From Chara braunii (lineage: Eukaryota > Streptophyta > Charophyceae > Charales > Characeae), in contig BFEA01000512.1 in the NCBI GenBank assembly GCA_003427395.1, forward strand, positions 477,485 through 512,488: 35,004 bases of DNA. Direction: 5' to 3'. Below the pieces are notes generated by a model. The model searched no databases and was not told the origin of the DNA. It was given only the letters and a program-made list of their open reading frames with translations. The stretch's first letter is position 1. Each line of letters opens with the position of its first letter. Both the position numbers and the translations under genes were made by a program. Shown here one piece after another: positions 19,940-31,119 of the stretch.

Positions 19940-20239
19940 ATGCCAAGGAGAGAAGTGTTTGTTTTAACTCGCATTCCTCCAGAGCCTCGGATTTTTGGTT
20001 AATTCTAGAGTCAGAAGGCCTTATTTTGCATTTATGAACCCCAGCGACGGGGACGTCGCTTAATAGGGTATGAGAATACTGTCGAGGCTAATACCCTTAC
20101 AAGGGTATTTGCCCTTAAATTTTCAGTTGACACAACCACGGCATCAGTCGTCATGACCGAGCCGGACGAAAATAAAACAATACACACTGTCGGCAGAGTG
20201 GCATTAAATAATGAATATCCTGGTATATCTAAATCATAG
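19940..20239 (+). pseudogene. Short ORF remnant with two stops
   Basis: From ATG 19940 (MPRREVFVLTRIPPEPRIFG) one frame runs 99 codons to TAG 20237-20239, broken only by TAA and TAG close together near codon 21-23. The later part reads RRGRRLIGYENTVEANTLTR and then VVMTEPDENKTIHTVGRVAL, which is not low complexity. No similarity to copies A-C could be established by eye beyond the MP start. Function unknown; an ORF on the opposite strand covers the same DNA and is probably its shadow. Confidence 0.3.
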
Positions 20240-20990
20240 GCTAAATGAATCAATCACATTACAACGCAAACTGACGCGATGTATACTAAAAATAAGTAGG
20301 ATACCCCCTCCAATCCCCTAAAGCAGAGGTGGCCGACTGACGGGATAGGAAATGAGAGGACAGTCGAATCCAAAATAGTTAGCACACACCTCGGCGTGAT
20401 ATGCTGAAAACCCTTCGACCACAGTGGTCGAAAACGACCGACGATGGGACTTTAAAAAATGACATCTGATGTATCCGACATAACTATCCTTACTCAGTAG
20501 GGTACTGGATTTCCCTACTTTGACCCTTAGTGTAACAGCCACACGTAAGTACCGGCCCTTCGGGCACTCCAATCGACTCAGTGCCCTTAGGAATCACGCA
20601 CATACTCAAGCCGACAAACACTCAGACAAGCACGCTGACCAGCAAGCGTGCACACACCCACACAGACTTAGAATTGGGCTTGGACCACTAGTGGGACTAT
20701 GCCTTGCATCTCTACTTATACCTGGACTGCTCCTGTCTTCCTCGAAGTAGTAGCTAGCCAGTAGGTTTCAATATAGATTAACCAATGACAAACTCAAGGA
20801 TCAAGTCCATCTGCCTGAAGGATGACTCCTTTTGACAAAGGAGTTCCCCTACACTTTCGTGAGGGCTCCGTGAGTCAGGGCTCGAACCCGTGACCTCTGA
20901 TTCGAAAATAGTTAGAGTTAGTTGACCCGTTGAAAACGAGGGCGTTACACTTGGCAGCAAGGGGTAGTTAGTGGATTATCATTCCTCTAT
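20240..20990. other. Internal region with palindrome and B-box-like motif
   Basis: No gene seen. TTCGACCAC and GTGGTCGAA face each other with one base between (20414-20432). ACTCCTTT and AAAGGAGT form an 8-bp stem (20825-20844). On the - strand GGTTCGAGCCC (20878-20888) matches the RNA polymerase III B box found in tRNA genes and tRNA-derived SINEs, but no A box, tRNA cloverleaf or SINE tail could be placed, so it is only a possible SINE scrap. Confidence 0.35.
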
Positions 20991-21649
20991 TTTTTATTAT
21001 TATTATTATTATTTTTGTTATTAGTTAGATGTGGTTATTTATTTATTTGTTTATTTATTTATTTCTTCTTCTCGATCTCATAACCGCTTTCCGTTGGTTG
21101 GCCCTTAATGAATCTGCACCTCATAGACGGGCAAATCCATTCCACATGGTCTGAATACGGCATCCGAGGCCGTGGTCCACTTACTCGGGCTAAGCGCTCG
21201 GAGGGCGATACAGCAAGTACGCAGCAGCGCACGGACGTAGCGCGCAGCAGGAAAAGCGGGGGAGTAATACCGGGAGAAAGCAAGAGAGAGAGGCGCATGT
21301 GAATAAACAGAGGCGGAACTCGCAAGGAAAAGAAGGCGAAGTGCAAAAAAGAGGAGGAGAAGAAGAAGAGGAAGAAGAAGAAGAAGGAGAAGTAAGAAGA
21401 AGAAGAAGAGAGAGAGGGAGGAAAAGAGAGAAGAAAGGAGGGCTTACCTTCCTCACAGTCAGTGATGACCGTACGCAGGTGTTGAGACCTTGTACTCGAG
21501 TTTCAAGGGACTCACTATGTGCGCTTCGGATGGTTTCCGGTTCGCCAGGGACGGACGAGTCATTCCTAGTGATCGAATCAAGATGTTGGCAACACCTTTC
21601 GACCCTTTAGAATGCTATCCCCGACACCGACGACGCCTACGACGATAAC

Positions 21650-21698
<49 letters not shown>

Positions 21699-22214
21699 AT
21701 AGGTAAGTTTCCAATATCACAGCTGTCTTCATGATACTTCCTCTGAAAAGGAGGAACAAAATCGAATGAATCCACCGCTATAACGTGAAAATATCCACCG
21801 CCACACTTGTTTCTTTGATCGTATGAGTACGTGTGTATGTGTGTGTGTGTGCTTGCGTATGACCGCGCGCTATCGTTTGGGCATGTGTGTGTGTGTGTGT
21901 GTGTGCGTGTAAGTGTAGGCTGAGCAAAATCGAATCAATCTAGCACTCGAATATGAAACTTTACACTACGAGTACGTGGGTGTGTATGTGTGTGTATGCG
22001 CGTCTGCGTTGGTGAGTGTGCGAGTGTGTAGGAGAGAAAGCAAGAGAGCGGAGAGAGGGGAAGCGATCGGGAGCAATCCACAGAGAGAGTGAGAGAGAGA
22101 GTGAGAGAGAGAGTGAGAGAATGAGAGAGAGGTGAGGTTGATGATGTGAGGACATGTACCTGGTACTGATGATAGTCTGCATTGAGCAACATCTCCAAGT
22201 ACTTCGTGGGCTGA
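20991..22214. repeat. Microsatellite-rich region before the 3' LTR
   Basis: Contains (ATT)n/(TTTA)n at about 20995-21065, GAA/AAG-rich DNA 21350-21440, (GA)n 21653-21697, (GT)n 21835-21905 and GA/GTGAGA repeats 22080-22137. The last is the only long purine tract near the 3' LTR start (22215) but lies about 80 bp away, so calling it the polypurine tract is doubtful. No ORF is credible here. Confidence 0.7.
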
Positions 22215-22466
22215 TGACGTCAAACAGTTGCATTGTCAATTAGTAGGCAAATGGTAACTGTGTAAGGAGTAGGTTGGGCGCCCTGCGCGAAGAAGGAAGA
22301 AGGGCCTGGATACACATGTTGGTGGTGGCGAGGGCAAGCTTATTGACAATCGGCTTCAGTATTACGATTCCCCATTGGTGTTATATTGGTGCAATGCTAC
22401 TTTCTAAACACTTTGTTAGGATCGGGCGTCCAAATGTGGTTGTGCATCTCGCTATTTGCTCATTTC

Positions 22467-22517
<51 letters not shown>

Positions 22518-22886
22518 CATTATTATTATTATTATCTACGACCATTCCTCTTTATCCTTCTTACAAATGCATTTGCTCGTTGCATTTCAATTGTGGGCAG
22601 ATCGGCTTTAAATGGCAATGTCGTACCGAGCATTGGGGTAAAAGAAAAGGAGGAAGAAGAAGAAGAAGAAGAAGAAGAAGAAGAAGAAGAAGAAGAAGAA
22701 GAAGAGGGAAGGAAAAAAAGAAGAAGAAGTGTAAGGGGGAATTTTTACCTGAGCGAAGGGGTGTACTTGCCTCCGAACCATCAACCGAAATTGGCGCCAG
22801 AACTGACAAGGTACATTGCAAAGTGTGAAGCACCTCGGGAACAAGCACTTGAGGACACGAATGGAGGAGTATCGGAGGGAACTTAC

Positions 22887-22925
22887 CTGCCTGGCCACTA
22901 ACAGTGGGGAGGATGCACCTGCATC
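22887..22925 (-). other. Possible 39-nt antisense exon, copy 2
   Basis: Counterpart of 6420-6458, with flanking AG and CAG/GTAAGT signals kept and two amino-acid differences (SM to PL). Same uncertainty about its role. Confidence 0.3.
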
Positions 22926-23454
22926 CTGCTTACTACAGATAAAAGTGTAGTTAGTGGTGATCATGGATACGGGAAGACACAAACAAACACATATAAAAAC
23001 AGACAGACAGACAGACAAGCCAGACAAATAGACTTAGACCGACAAACAGACAAAGACACAGACAAAGCAACACACATAGAGACACGGTCCTAGAGACACC
23101 TACACAATCTCATGGTAATAGTCGCAGTGACACCCACTCGAGTAGTCAGATACACAGTAACACAAACTGTGACGAACACAGTGGGACACAGGCTATGACG
23201 TGCACCTTCCAACAACAGGTACTAGGCTGAGAATCCTAGGCGTCCTGCACCATAAAGGATTGACCAGCCGCCCATTTGGCAGATACTCATTCACGTGAGA
23301 GTGTGAAAGTGCTGAAGCCCTTGTGCGTCAGATGTGTGCGAGCTGCGTTAAGACTGAGAGTCGCGCTGAAATGAGAAAGAGGGAATTGGGGAGCTGGCTG
23401 AAGGAAGGGCAGCCATAGCTGCGCCAATGCTAGTTAGTAGAGTAGCAAGGATAG

Positions 23455-24148
23455 TTAGTAGGAAGACCAGTGAACAGTATTCAGAGTAGATTCTCGTGTG
23501 ATAGAGAGTCTGAATGCATGGTGAGTGTGAATAAACCAGGACTTTAGAAAGAAAGACAGAGAGAGAACGACCAAGAGAGAGAAAAAAGGGCTATAGTGAC
23601 ACTTACCTGTTGAGTGTTGTTCTTGGTGATTGGCTGCTGGCAAAGATAAGTATCAGGCCTAGAACTCTTGTTGGATGAAGAACACGTGTATTTCTATTAG
23701 GCGCCATACTATCTGAACTCGTGATTCTCTCTACTTAATATGGTTGCGTTAATTGAGATGCGCATCCTGGTTTCCACTCATTTTCCATGGTACTTCGTGT
23801 GAGTCATTGCAATCTGTGAGAACTGTGTGACATGCATGTTACCTGGTACACTCCAGCTAGTGACAAAAAAATAGAATCCTTACAGTAGTAGCATACAAGG
23901 TGGAAGACAGGGACAAAGAAAGGGAGACAGGGAGGCAAATGAGAAAGACACGTACCTGGTCTTGGCAAGGGTCCACTTAGGATGACATCTTCGTGCTCTT
24001 CGACTCTGTTGTTGAAGTCAACCGGATGCATTATCAATTTGTAGGCTACCAGTAGGCCGTGATGATCATAGAGTCTACGCACATACTGGTAGGTAGGAGG
24101 GGTAACTCTGGATATGTATACCGGTGATGGTGAAATGCATACTCTCAT
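23455..24148 (-). pseudogene. Antisense multi-exon gene-like series in the 3' LTR
   Basis: Better preserved copy of the 7062-7745 series. Exon I (24148 down to 23956) is open from MRVCISPSPVYISRVTPPTY through LYDHHGLLVAYKLIMHPV to SGPLPRP, donor CCAG/GTACGT. Exon II is 14 nt (23843-23856), exon III 30 nt (23607-23636, QPITKNNTQQ, donor CAG/GTAAGT), exon IV 23455-23541 after a pyrimidine-rich intron ending TTTCTAAAG, with TAA in the same place as in copy 1. Introns are 99, 206 and 65 bp. A TGA lies just upstream of the first Met in frame, so that Met could be the start unless exon I begins at an unseen acceptor. The model gives about 107 codons. Product not recognised; as the copies derive from one LTR they are not independent evidence. 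Confidence 0.4.
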
Positions 24149-25827
24149 AGGTATTCAGACTCCGTACTTTGGTTCTCCGTTGAAGGAACAATAGTACATC
24201 ACTGTTTCTTAACAACGTTCCGATTTGCTGGCTTTCAACGTGATTTAGCAGTCTGGAATTCTGTTATTTCGTTATATCTTATTTTCCTTGCATTTGTCCG
24301 CCACCGGCCTACCATCTGCCTTCCAGCCTAGGTGGTCGCCTCACCACTATTGTTGAACATAAGACTGTTTTGCTCTCCCCGCCTCTCTCTGTGTCTGCTC
24401 TGTTTATGTATGAGTGAGTGTATGACTGTTATACTCATCATACATAAAGTCGCGAAATAAGCATGATTGTGCCAGACAGTTTTATCACCAACTTGTCGGG
24501 CGATTGAACCCCGACAGTATGCAGGGAAGATTGATGAGCATGTGGTACCAGGCCTAAACGGGCCAACTACAGCTGAGGATGGGGCAACCCAAACGAAGTT
24601 TTAAGACAATATAGGGACTGACCAGCCTCTCGCCCTGGCAAATTGCCCATTCATAAGAGAGTGTGAAGGTGTTGCAGCACTTGTGTGATGAAGCGGGGAA
24701 GTGCAGTGTTAAGCGGAGAAGTTGTGCTAGGAAAAGAGATTGAGGAAAATAGTTGGCTATGGCTGCGTCAGGACCGAGAGTTGATGCTTGTTAGTAGCAC
24801 TTAGTAGTGGGTGTATTCAGGATAGACTCTTGTGTATTAGATAAGTGAGTGTGCGGGCATAACTAGAGGAAAGGACCAAAGAGAGAGAAGGTCAGTCATA
24901 ACGAACAACTAGCTGTAAGAAAGAAGGAGTGGCCATAGCCACCGCATCAGCAAGCAGGTATAGGAACATGTGTGTGCGGGACACCTAGGGTAGATCCTAG
25001 TTGGATAAGAGGGTGTTATGAGTACGTGCAAACAAGTCATTGGGATACAACGATAGGAGGAGAGAAATTATGTTGAACGTTGTATAGCCATATGCTAAAG
25101 AGAAAGTTGAATCTGACTATGTTCCTGACCAGGTTCATACCTTTGAGTTGCAGATATGTCATTATTTCATCATTCCCGGCGGTTACTTGTTGCTTTTATT
25201 ATTACTGTCATTATTATTGTTCTTATTATTAGTATTAGTATTCGTTCTATTTATTATTATATTGCTATTATCATTTGATGCTATTGATTATCACGACGGT
25301 ATAGGCCAAGAGGAGGAATCAAAAAATGAAAAAGGGATGCGTGATATTGGAAGAGAGAAGAGTCATGGTGAACAAGCAACAAGATCTATCTCTCATATAC
25401 TAATGCTCATAGGATAATGGTTGCAAGAAAGACAATACTATTGGAGGCCCTCGAAAAAAAAAAAAAAAGTTTCATTCTTAGGGACTTCAGTTTCCTCTTT
25501 TGTTCAGCCTAAACATACCCAAGTTACAAGGCGATTACGGGAGCCTTGCCGGAGTTCAGGCGGAACTCTTGAGGCAGAGAACTTTCAAGTACGCATTTCA
25601 CTTCCCTCTATTCCAAATATTTGTTTATATACACATGCAGAACCTCTCATGATTATTGAATCTAAAAGGAATGTGAGAGAAATGTGTGAGGAGGGGGAAG
25701 AAAAGAGCCAGCCTAGACAAAACAGCCTTAGGGCTAAGGGATCACGACCTTTTCGCTGGGGGAGATTAAAGTTACCTAGAGTTGTGATCAATAAAGTAAA
25801 TCACTTTTGTTGTCCAGTATTGTACTG

Positions 25828-26457
25828 TCAAGTAACTGGATAGAGGGCGAAGGAGTGTCCGTCCAGTTGTTTCTTGTATGTTTGTTTACATGTTTGTTTA
25901 CATGTTTGTTCTTGTTTCTTGTGAGAGGTGATTGGATAGAGGGCCAGGGAGTGCCGGTCCAATTACTTCATGTATTATATTGTTAAGTAACTGGATAAAG
26001 GACCAAGGAGTGCCCGTCCAGTTGCTTCTTGTAAAGTTGTTTACATGTTCGTTCTTGTTCATTGTGAGAGGTGATTGGATAGAGGGCCAAGGAGTGTCTG
26101 TCCAATCACTTCATGTATTGTATTATTAAGTAACTGGATAAAGGGCCAAGGAGTGCCCGTCCAGTTGCCTCTTGTAAACTTGTTTACATGTTTGTTCTTG
26201 TTTATTGTGAAAGGTGATTCGATACAGGGCCAAGGAGTGCTCGTCCAACTACCTCATGTATTGTATTGTCAAGTAACTGGATAGAAGGCCAAGTGGTGCC
26301 CGTCCAGTTGCTTCTTGTAAGTTTGTTTACATGTTTGTTTTTGTTCCTTGTGAGAGGTGATTGGAAAGAGGACCAAGGAGTGCCCGTCCAATCACCTCAT
26401 GTAATGGTGTTGTCTAGTGGTTGGATAGAATGCCAAGGAGTGTCCGCCCAATTAGCC
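25828..26457. repeat. Tandem hairpin array in the 3' LTR, 9 units
   Basis: Same dimeric array as 9804-10555 with one dimer fewer. Type 1 units (AACTGGA/TCCAGTT) start at about 25834, 25988, 26131 and 26275; type 2 units (GTGATTGGA/TCCAATCAC) at about 25927, 26070, 26213 and 26357; the last (about 26418) has GGTTGGA/CCCAATT. Between units lie the alternating spacers TTGTTTACATGTTTGTTCTT and TCATGTATTGTATTGTTAAG. Confidence 0.85.
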
Positions 26458-28004
26458 TATGGATGATGATCCTTTTGAATTGATAACTTGAAGTATGAAG
26501 GATTTAAAGGTAGAATGGTGAGAATGCAGGGACAATGTTTTCTTTCCATAAAAGGCGAAATGATTCTTGCTAAGATTTGTCTTCCCCCTTAGGATTAGAA
26601 GAAAGTGAGGGGGTAAAAGTAATGAGAACTGATTAGGGAATGATAGATCAAAAGCAGGAATGCACATAGAAATGGGAGGAAGATTTGATCACACAAATGG
26701 GGTTATGAGATGGACGCCCTACAAACCGACTTGCTTAAAGCAAGAGATAGACAAAACTTATAGATACGTAGAAAAAAGAAGGGCATTAAGGAAGATTAGA
26801 ATTAGACTATGGTTAGGCGCTCGTCTGAATATGGGCAAGCGAATCTGAAACGGTTATCTTCAGAAAAGAAAAAGTCATAAACATAGAGAAAAGAAAAAAA
26901 GAATGTTGAAATTTGTGGCCTGTATGTGCAGGTCGCGAATACCGGGATATTACCTGAGAAAAGAGACTTGTTAAAAGTCTTTGCATCTACTGCATTTTGT
27001 ATATTTTTCACCCTGAAAAATAGGCCGGTTTAGCTGATCCAACTATTTCTTCGACTTGATACCCATTCTTGAAGGTGAACCCCTGTAGGCAGGCAAAACT
27101 TTCCTTGTGTCATCATGGCTAAGTAGTCCTAATCACTCCCAATAGTCCTTTGTGTAAAAAGAGGGGGTTGGGCATAGATGTGTCACAAGATTAGGAAGGA
27201 ATGGTGATAGAGGGTTTGGGGAATGAGGGACAAGCACGAGGAGCATAAGTTGATTGCATTTAGTGCATGGCATGTTTGTTTTTTCTCGCATCTGTGCAGG
27301 TTTTTGGTGTCAGGGAGTTTTGTGTTCCCGGGCTTTAGTCTGTGCGTTTGCGATTGGTACGTGGATATCATTGGACACACAATGATTGTGAGGATGTGGC
27401 CTTGTTCACCTGCAATTACCCCCTATGATACTCATATCTATTTCAAAGTTAAAATGGAAGTAGAGGGGATCGACAGTTTTAGATCTAAGGATCGTATCGC
27501 GGAATAATTTTTTTTGGGGAAAAGAAGGGGTATTGGTAGAATAGATTAAAAGAAAATAGAGTCCTTCTTGAATTTTATTTGGTTGGACGTTAAGGTCCGT
27601 GATAGTGAGACTGTCATCCGCCGTGGAACTCCAGGAACCCCCTACCACTTTAAAAAATACCCCTTACTTCATTACTGTCATTATCAACGAAAAGTAAGAG
27701 GGCTAGTTTGCTTAGATAACATCAGCTAGCGAGAAGCCGCCGAGCTTTTTCTTTAAGTACTGCCGGAACCCCATATAATTATGTGGGTCGCACGCCTTCG
27801 TATATGTGAGAGCATTATTTGGCTCATCGCAAATAACCCAGTTTAGGGAGGTCCGCATATTATCGAATTATCATGATGACTCCCTAGCGGTTGGCTGTTT
27901 ATATGAGCGTCACGTTTTTTTTTTTTTTTTTTTGCAAACACTCGACGCTTATGGGATCAATAGGTTTTCATCGCGAGAGTCCCTATGCTACAACGAAAAG
28001 AAAA

Positions 28005-28286
28005 ACCCTCGGCCGATCCACCTCTGGCACGACATATTAAAAGTTGCCACATGTGGGACGGTAACTCAGTAGGGATACCTCTACTTGAGGGTAGTGACAA
28101 CCGTTGAGTGAAAGAAAATTGTCCTCTCGCGAAGTCGAGATCTGTCGCTAGGGATCGCGAGGAGTATGACTGGCGCGCACGGCCGGAGTGAAACAATGCG
28201 AAGTCAAAAGTGCGGAACAAATTCCTGCGTGACACGACCATGAAGGTCCGACGCCTGCGACCACGTCCGTGCCGCGCGTTACCATA
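28005..28286 (+). promoter_or_regulatory. Conserved LTR terminal box, 3' LTR
   Basis: Counterpart of 12104-12385. TATA-like CATATTAAAA (28031-28040), then CCACATGTGGGACGGTAACT and CAGTAGGGATACCTCTACTT, then GGGTAGTGACAACC. CCACATGTGG is a perfect 10-bp palindrome here. Confidence 0.5.
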
Positions 28287-28301
28287 GCGTGCCAGCTATT
28301 T

Positions 28302-28302
<1 letters not shown>

Positions 28303-28340
<38 letters not shown>
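28303..28340. repeat. Poly-C run
   Basis: About 38 consecutive C just right of the element end. Such a run is unusual in plant DNA and error-prone in sequencing, so its length is unreliable and it might hide a misjoin. Confidence 0.9.
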
Positions 28341-28343
<3 letters not shown>

Positions 28344-29168
28344 CATCCCTAGCTGACGGCCAACAGGCTGTTGCTGCCTGCGCACGTGGCCATCTGCAGT
28401 GCTACATTGCAGCTTGCTGTGGAACTGAAGACCCCCCTGATCAGGGGGCTGTTCTACACTGGTGAGGGTCTCCTCACACATCATACCCTGGATCTGCGGA
28501 TCTGCAGTACTACTGCTAGCGGCTGATTAAGATCTCAACCCCCTCTCTCCTCCAGCTGCCTTGTGGCACAGAAGGCTAAGACCCTCCTCGTCTTGGTATA
28601 CCTTGTGCCCTTGGAGACACCAAGGGTCAGGTATCATCCCTCTCTCTTCCATTTCCTTACTAACCCACTTTCTCTACCTTTTCTCTTTCCTCTTACTCAC
28701 CCCCTGTACTTCTTCCTCTTCTGCCTCACTCACTTCCTTCTAATCACTCTCACCACTCATACCCCCCTCCCCACCCCATTTTTTTTTTCTCCTCTTTTCT
28801 CTTTGCTTCTTGATCCCTCTCCACCTTTCCCATCTCTTTCTCTCTCATTCTCTCATCCTCCTCTCCCCCAGCTACAACCCCATCACTTCTCCCATCTCCC
28901 CTTCACTCCTTTTTCTCTCTCTTACCTATATCTCCCCTTTCTCCTTCACTTTTTGATTTTCCTTCCCCCCAACTTCGAAATTTTCTGTTTTTCTTCTTTT
29001 TATCTTTCGTTTGATTTATATTTCCTCCTTTTTCCAAAAATTCGAATTATCTCAGTCTCCACCTTCTTTTCTCATTTTCTAACTTATTTAATTTTCTTCT
29101 TATTTATTCTGAAAATTCGAATTTCTTTGCGGCACCCTTAAATCTGATTAGGTAGTAATTCTTGCTTT
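28341..29168. other. Pyrimidine-rich region, no gene seen
   Basis: C/T-rich on the + strand. The 192-codon ORF at 28563-29141 is open because pyrimidine-rich DNA lacks stop codons in that direction; its product is mostly Pro, Ser, Phe and Leu without a motif. An inverted repeat CCCCTGATCAGGGG occurs at about 28435-28448. Confidence 0.5.
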
Positions 29169-29170
29169 CA

Positions 29171-29574
29171 GCACACATTTCGACCCCGTGGGGGTACCGA
29201 AATGCTGCCAAAATTTTTCTGTTTTTTCTTTCACTTAGTCTTTTTCAACACATTTTGACCCCTTGGGGGTAGCGAAGTGCTGGCAAAATCTTTTCATTTT
29301 ACTTGGCCTTTCTTCTTAACGGCACACTTCGACCCCATGGGGGTAACGAAATGCTGCCGAGATTTTTGAAAAATCAGATACTTCATTTCTCTCCACCTTC
29401 TCATCTACTTATTTAATTAATTAATTATTTATTTATTTATTTACCTCTTTCTTATTCCTTTATTTATTTTCTAAAATTTTTAATTTTTGGCATTTTGAAA
29501 CTTAGTGTGCTTATCTTGGTCTCTACTTTCCCTTGGCACATTCTTGACCTCATGGGCGGTAGGGAAATGATGTC
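29171..29574. repeat. Four copies of a 40-bp imperfect palindrome
   Basis: Copies at 29171-29209, 29246-29284, 29321-29358 and 29535-29574. The general form is GGCACA-TTCGACCCC, a short centre, GGGGGTA-CGAAATGCTGCC, so the two halves pair almost fully. The first three are 75 bp apart and the fourth lies 214 bp further, about three times 71. AT-rich spacers separate them. Confidence 0.8.
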
Positions 29575-29749
29575 GAAATTTCAAAAAAAATAAATATTAT
29601 TTCTCTCTTCACATTGTGTTTACTTATTTTTATTATTATTTATTTATTTATTTTTACTTTTCTCGCAAAATTTCACTGTTTATTTTTTTTTTCCCCGCCT
29701 CCCCCAATGCTTGCTATTTTATTTTCTTGATTAGGTCACTGGTACCCTA

Positions 29750-29801
29750 CCCTAACCACTCAAGCCCCGGTTAGGGTTTTATTAGGGTTTTTGTAGGGTT
29801 T
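29750..29801. repeat. Degenerate telomere-like repeats
   Basis: GGTTAGGG, ATTAGGG and TGTAGGG separated by T runs, preceded by CCCTAACC (29750-29757) facing GGTTAGGG (29769-29776). This resembles degenerate plant-type TTTAGGG sequence at an interstitial site; too few and irregular to be a telomere. Confidence 0.55.
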
Positions 29802-29835
29802 ACGCTTTTTCTAACCCCCCCTACTCCCCCTTGCC

Positions 29836-30206
29836 CCTTGGATCCTAAGGACCCCTCCCATTCTTCCCCCTTCGTGGGCGCCCGCACTCGACTCACTAGT
29901 GCCGGCCGTTCACAGACCTCCCCCAACGCAATCCACTCACGCAGACCTCCCCCGACCCTCTCTAGTCCGACCCGTTGTTGGGTGGCTCCTGCCTTAAGCT
30001 GCCCNCCCCCCCCTTACTCACCCTTTCCATTCAGGCACCTTGGATCCTAACCACCCCTCCCCTTTTGACAGCGTCCGCGCTCGATTTACTAGCGCCGCCC
30101 GTCGTCCTCTATCACAGACCTCCCCCAACGCAATCCACTCACGCAGACCTCCCCCGACCCTCTCTAGTCCGACCCGTTGTTGGGTGGCTCCTGCCTTAAG
30201 CTGCCC
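29836..30206. repeat. Direct duplication with 94 identical bases
   Basis: 29836-30004 and 30039-30206 are copies; 29911-30004 and 30113-30206 are identical over 94 bases, while the first part is diverged. A single N stands at 30005 right after the first copy. Either recent gene conversion or an assembly effect. Confidence 0.85.
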
Positions 30207-31119
30207 TTTACTTCCTTGACAAAGGGGCTCATAAGGGGCCCTACCTACTTATTCCGCCTGACGGAGCCTCGACGGACCACGAAAAAACGCAACGACGAAT
30301 CGACGACACAAGCAGCCGGATCACGATATTAAGTATGAGTGGAACTCTCCCATGAAGTGAAGATGAACATACGCCGCTGAGAGGCTGGATGAAGACTGCA
30401 TTGGACAACGAACAGCCTAACCCCCGGAAGGGGGGCGACCATGAAGAGACGAGAAGACGCCAAGGTCCGACAAGGAGCCAGAGGAATGGCGACGCCAGGG
30501 CACTTGATCCGAAGTGGCAGCAAACTCCGAAGTTACCACGAGTGACCAAATACCAGGAACACTGTGCGCCGGTGTCAGTGAAAACCGGCCTTTTTGGAGG
30601 GCCTTAGCACCAAGGGAAAGAGGTTGCCGGCCTTACGACCTGTAAATGGGCCTTACGGCCTAGAATTTCGGGAGGGGGCCCTACCGGATTTTCTCAAGGG
30701 CCCGGTACCGCTTGAGTGTGGGGACCACCTAGGCCCAAATAGGCCCGGGGCAGGTTCGAGAAGAGCAACGGTACCAGGGCGCTGCAAAAGGTCCGGTTCC
30801 AAACAGAAAGACCCCTCTCGCTGGAAAACTTTGGAGGGCCTAAACAGGCTCGGGCACAAGTCCGGTACCGGGGCGCTGCAACTTGTCGGCAAACCCGGAG
30901 CACACAGGAGCTGAGTGACATTTCGAAAAGGGCCCGACAAAGTATAAAATTCGAACCGGGCCCAGGACGGGGACACTTCTCGCATGCACGAGTGGAGGAC
31001 GCACAGGGGACGGACAGACTTCGACACGCACGGGGAGGACGACGCACAAACAACACGCACGGGAGAGACAAGAGGTAACACGCACGAGGCGTAGGGAAGG
31101 AGGTACACACCGCAACAGA
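30207..31119. other. Non-coding region, no gene seen
   Basis: G/C-richer than its neighbours. Short repeats around GTACCRGGGCGCTGCAA (about 30769 and 30866) and GGCCTTACG (about 30632 and 30651) are seen. ORFs on the - strand are open but show no motif and overlap a minisatellite. Confidence 0.4.

Larger units (their letters stand above)
5669..28286 (+). mobile_element. Giant non-autonomous Ty3/gypsy-like LTR element
   Basis: Two long direct repeats (5669-12385, 22215-28286) flank 9.8 kb of internal DNA. A tRNA-Asp-type PBS lies 2 bp after the first repeat and a gag-like ORF follows on the same strand. The size of about 22.6 kb and extra ORFs between PBS and gag recall the Ogre/Tat group, known for giant elements with an ORF upstream of gag, but the PBS is of the tRNA-Asp type common in Athila-like elements, so lineage assignment is unsafe. 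No pol domain was found, so it is best called a gag-bearing non-autonomous element (TR-GAG-like). No target-site duplication is apparent (flanks CTCGA and GCGTG), and no clear polypurine tract touches the 3' repeat. An alternative is a segmental duplication, but the exact PBS placement argues against that. Confidence 0.7.
22215..28286 (+). repeat. 3' LTR-like repeat, about 6.1 kb
   Basis: Second copy of the long direct repeat, starting TGACGTCAAACAG and ending TTACCATA. Same order of contents as the 5' copy: (ATT)n 22467-22537, (GAA)n about 22643-22735, antisense exon series 23455-24148, a second ATT tract about 25195-25270, hairpin array 25828-26457, terminal box 28005-28286. It lacks the 326-bp insertion and the 8371-8475 duplication. 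No PBS follows, as expected for a 3' LTR; GCGTGCCAGC and a poly-C run follow instead. Confidence 0.75.

Noticed and set aside
22274-23027. ORFs of 139-184 codons with Leu, Phe, Tyr, Glu or Arg runs at the start of the 3' LTR
   Set aside because: They run through (ATT)n and (GAA)n tracts; the corresponding frames in the 5' LTR are broken.
28563-29141. 192-codon ORF on the + strand
   Set aside because: Pyrimidine-rich DNA rarely forms stop codons in this direction; the product is low-complexity Pro/Ser/Phe/Leu with no motif.
29750-29801. Telomere or chromosome end
   Set aside because: Only a few degenerate units, interstitial, with unlike DNA on both sides.
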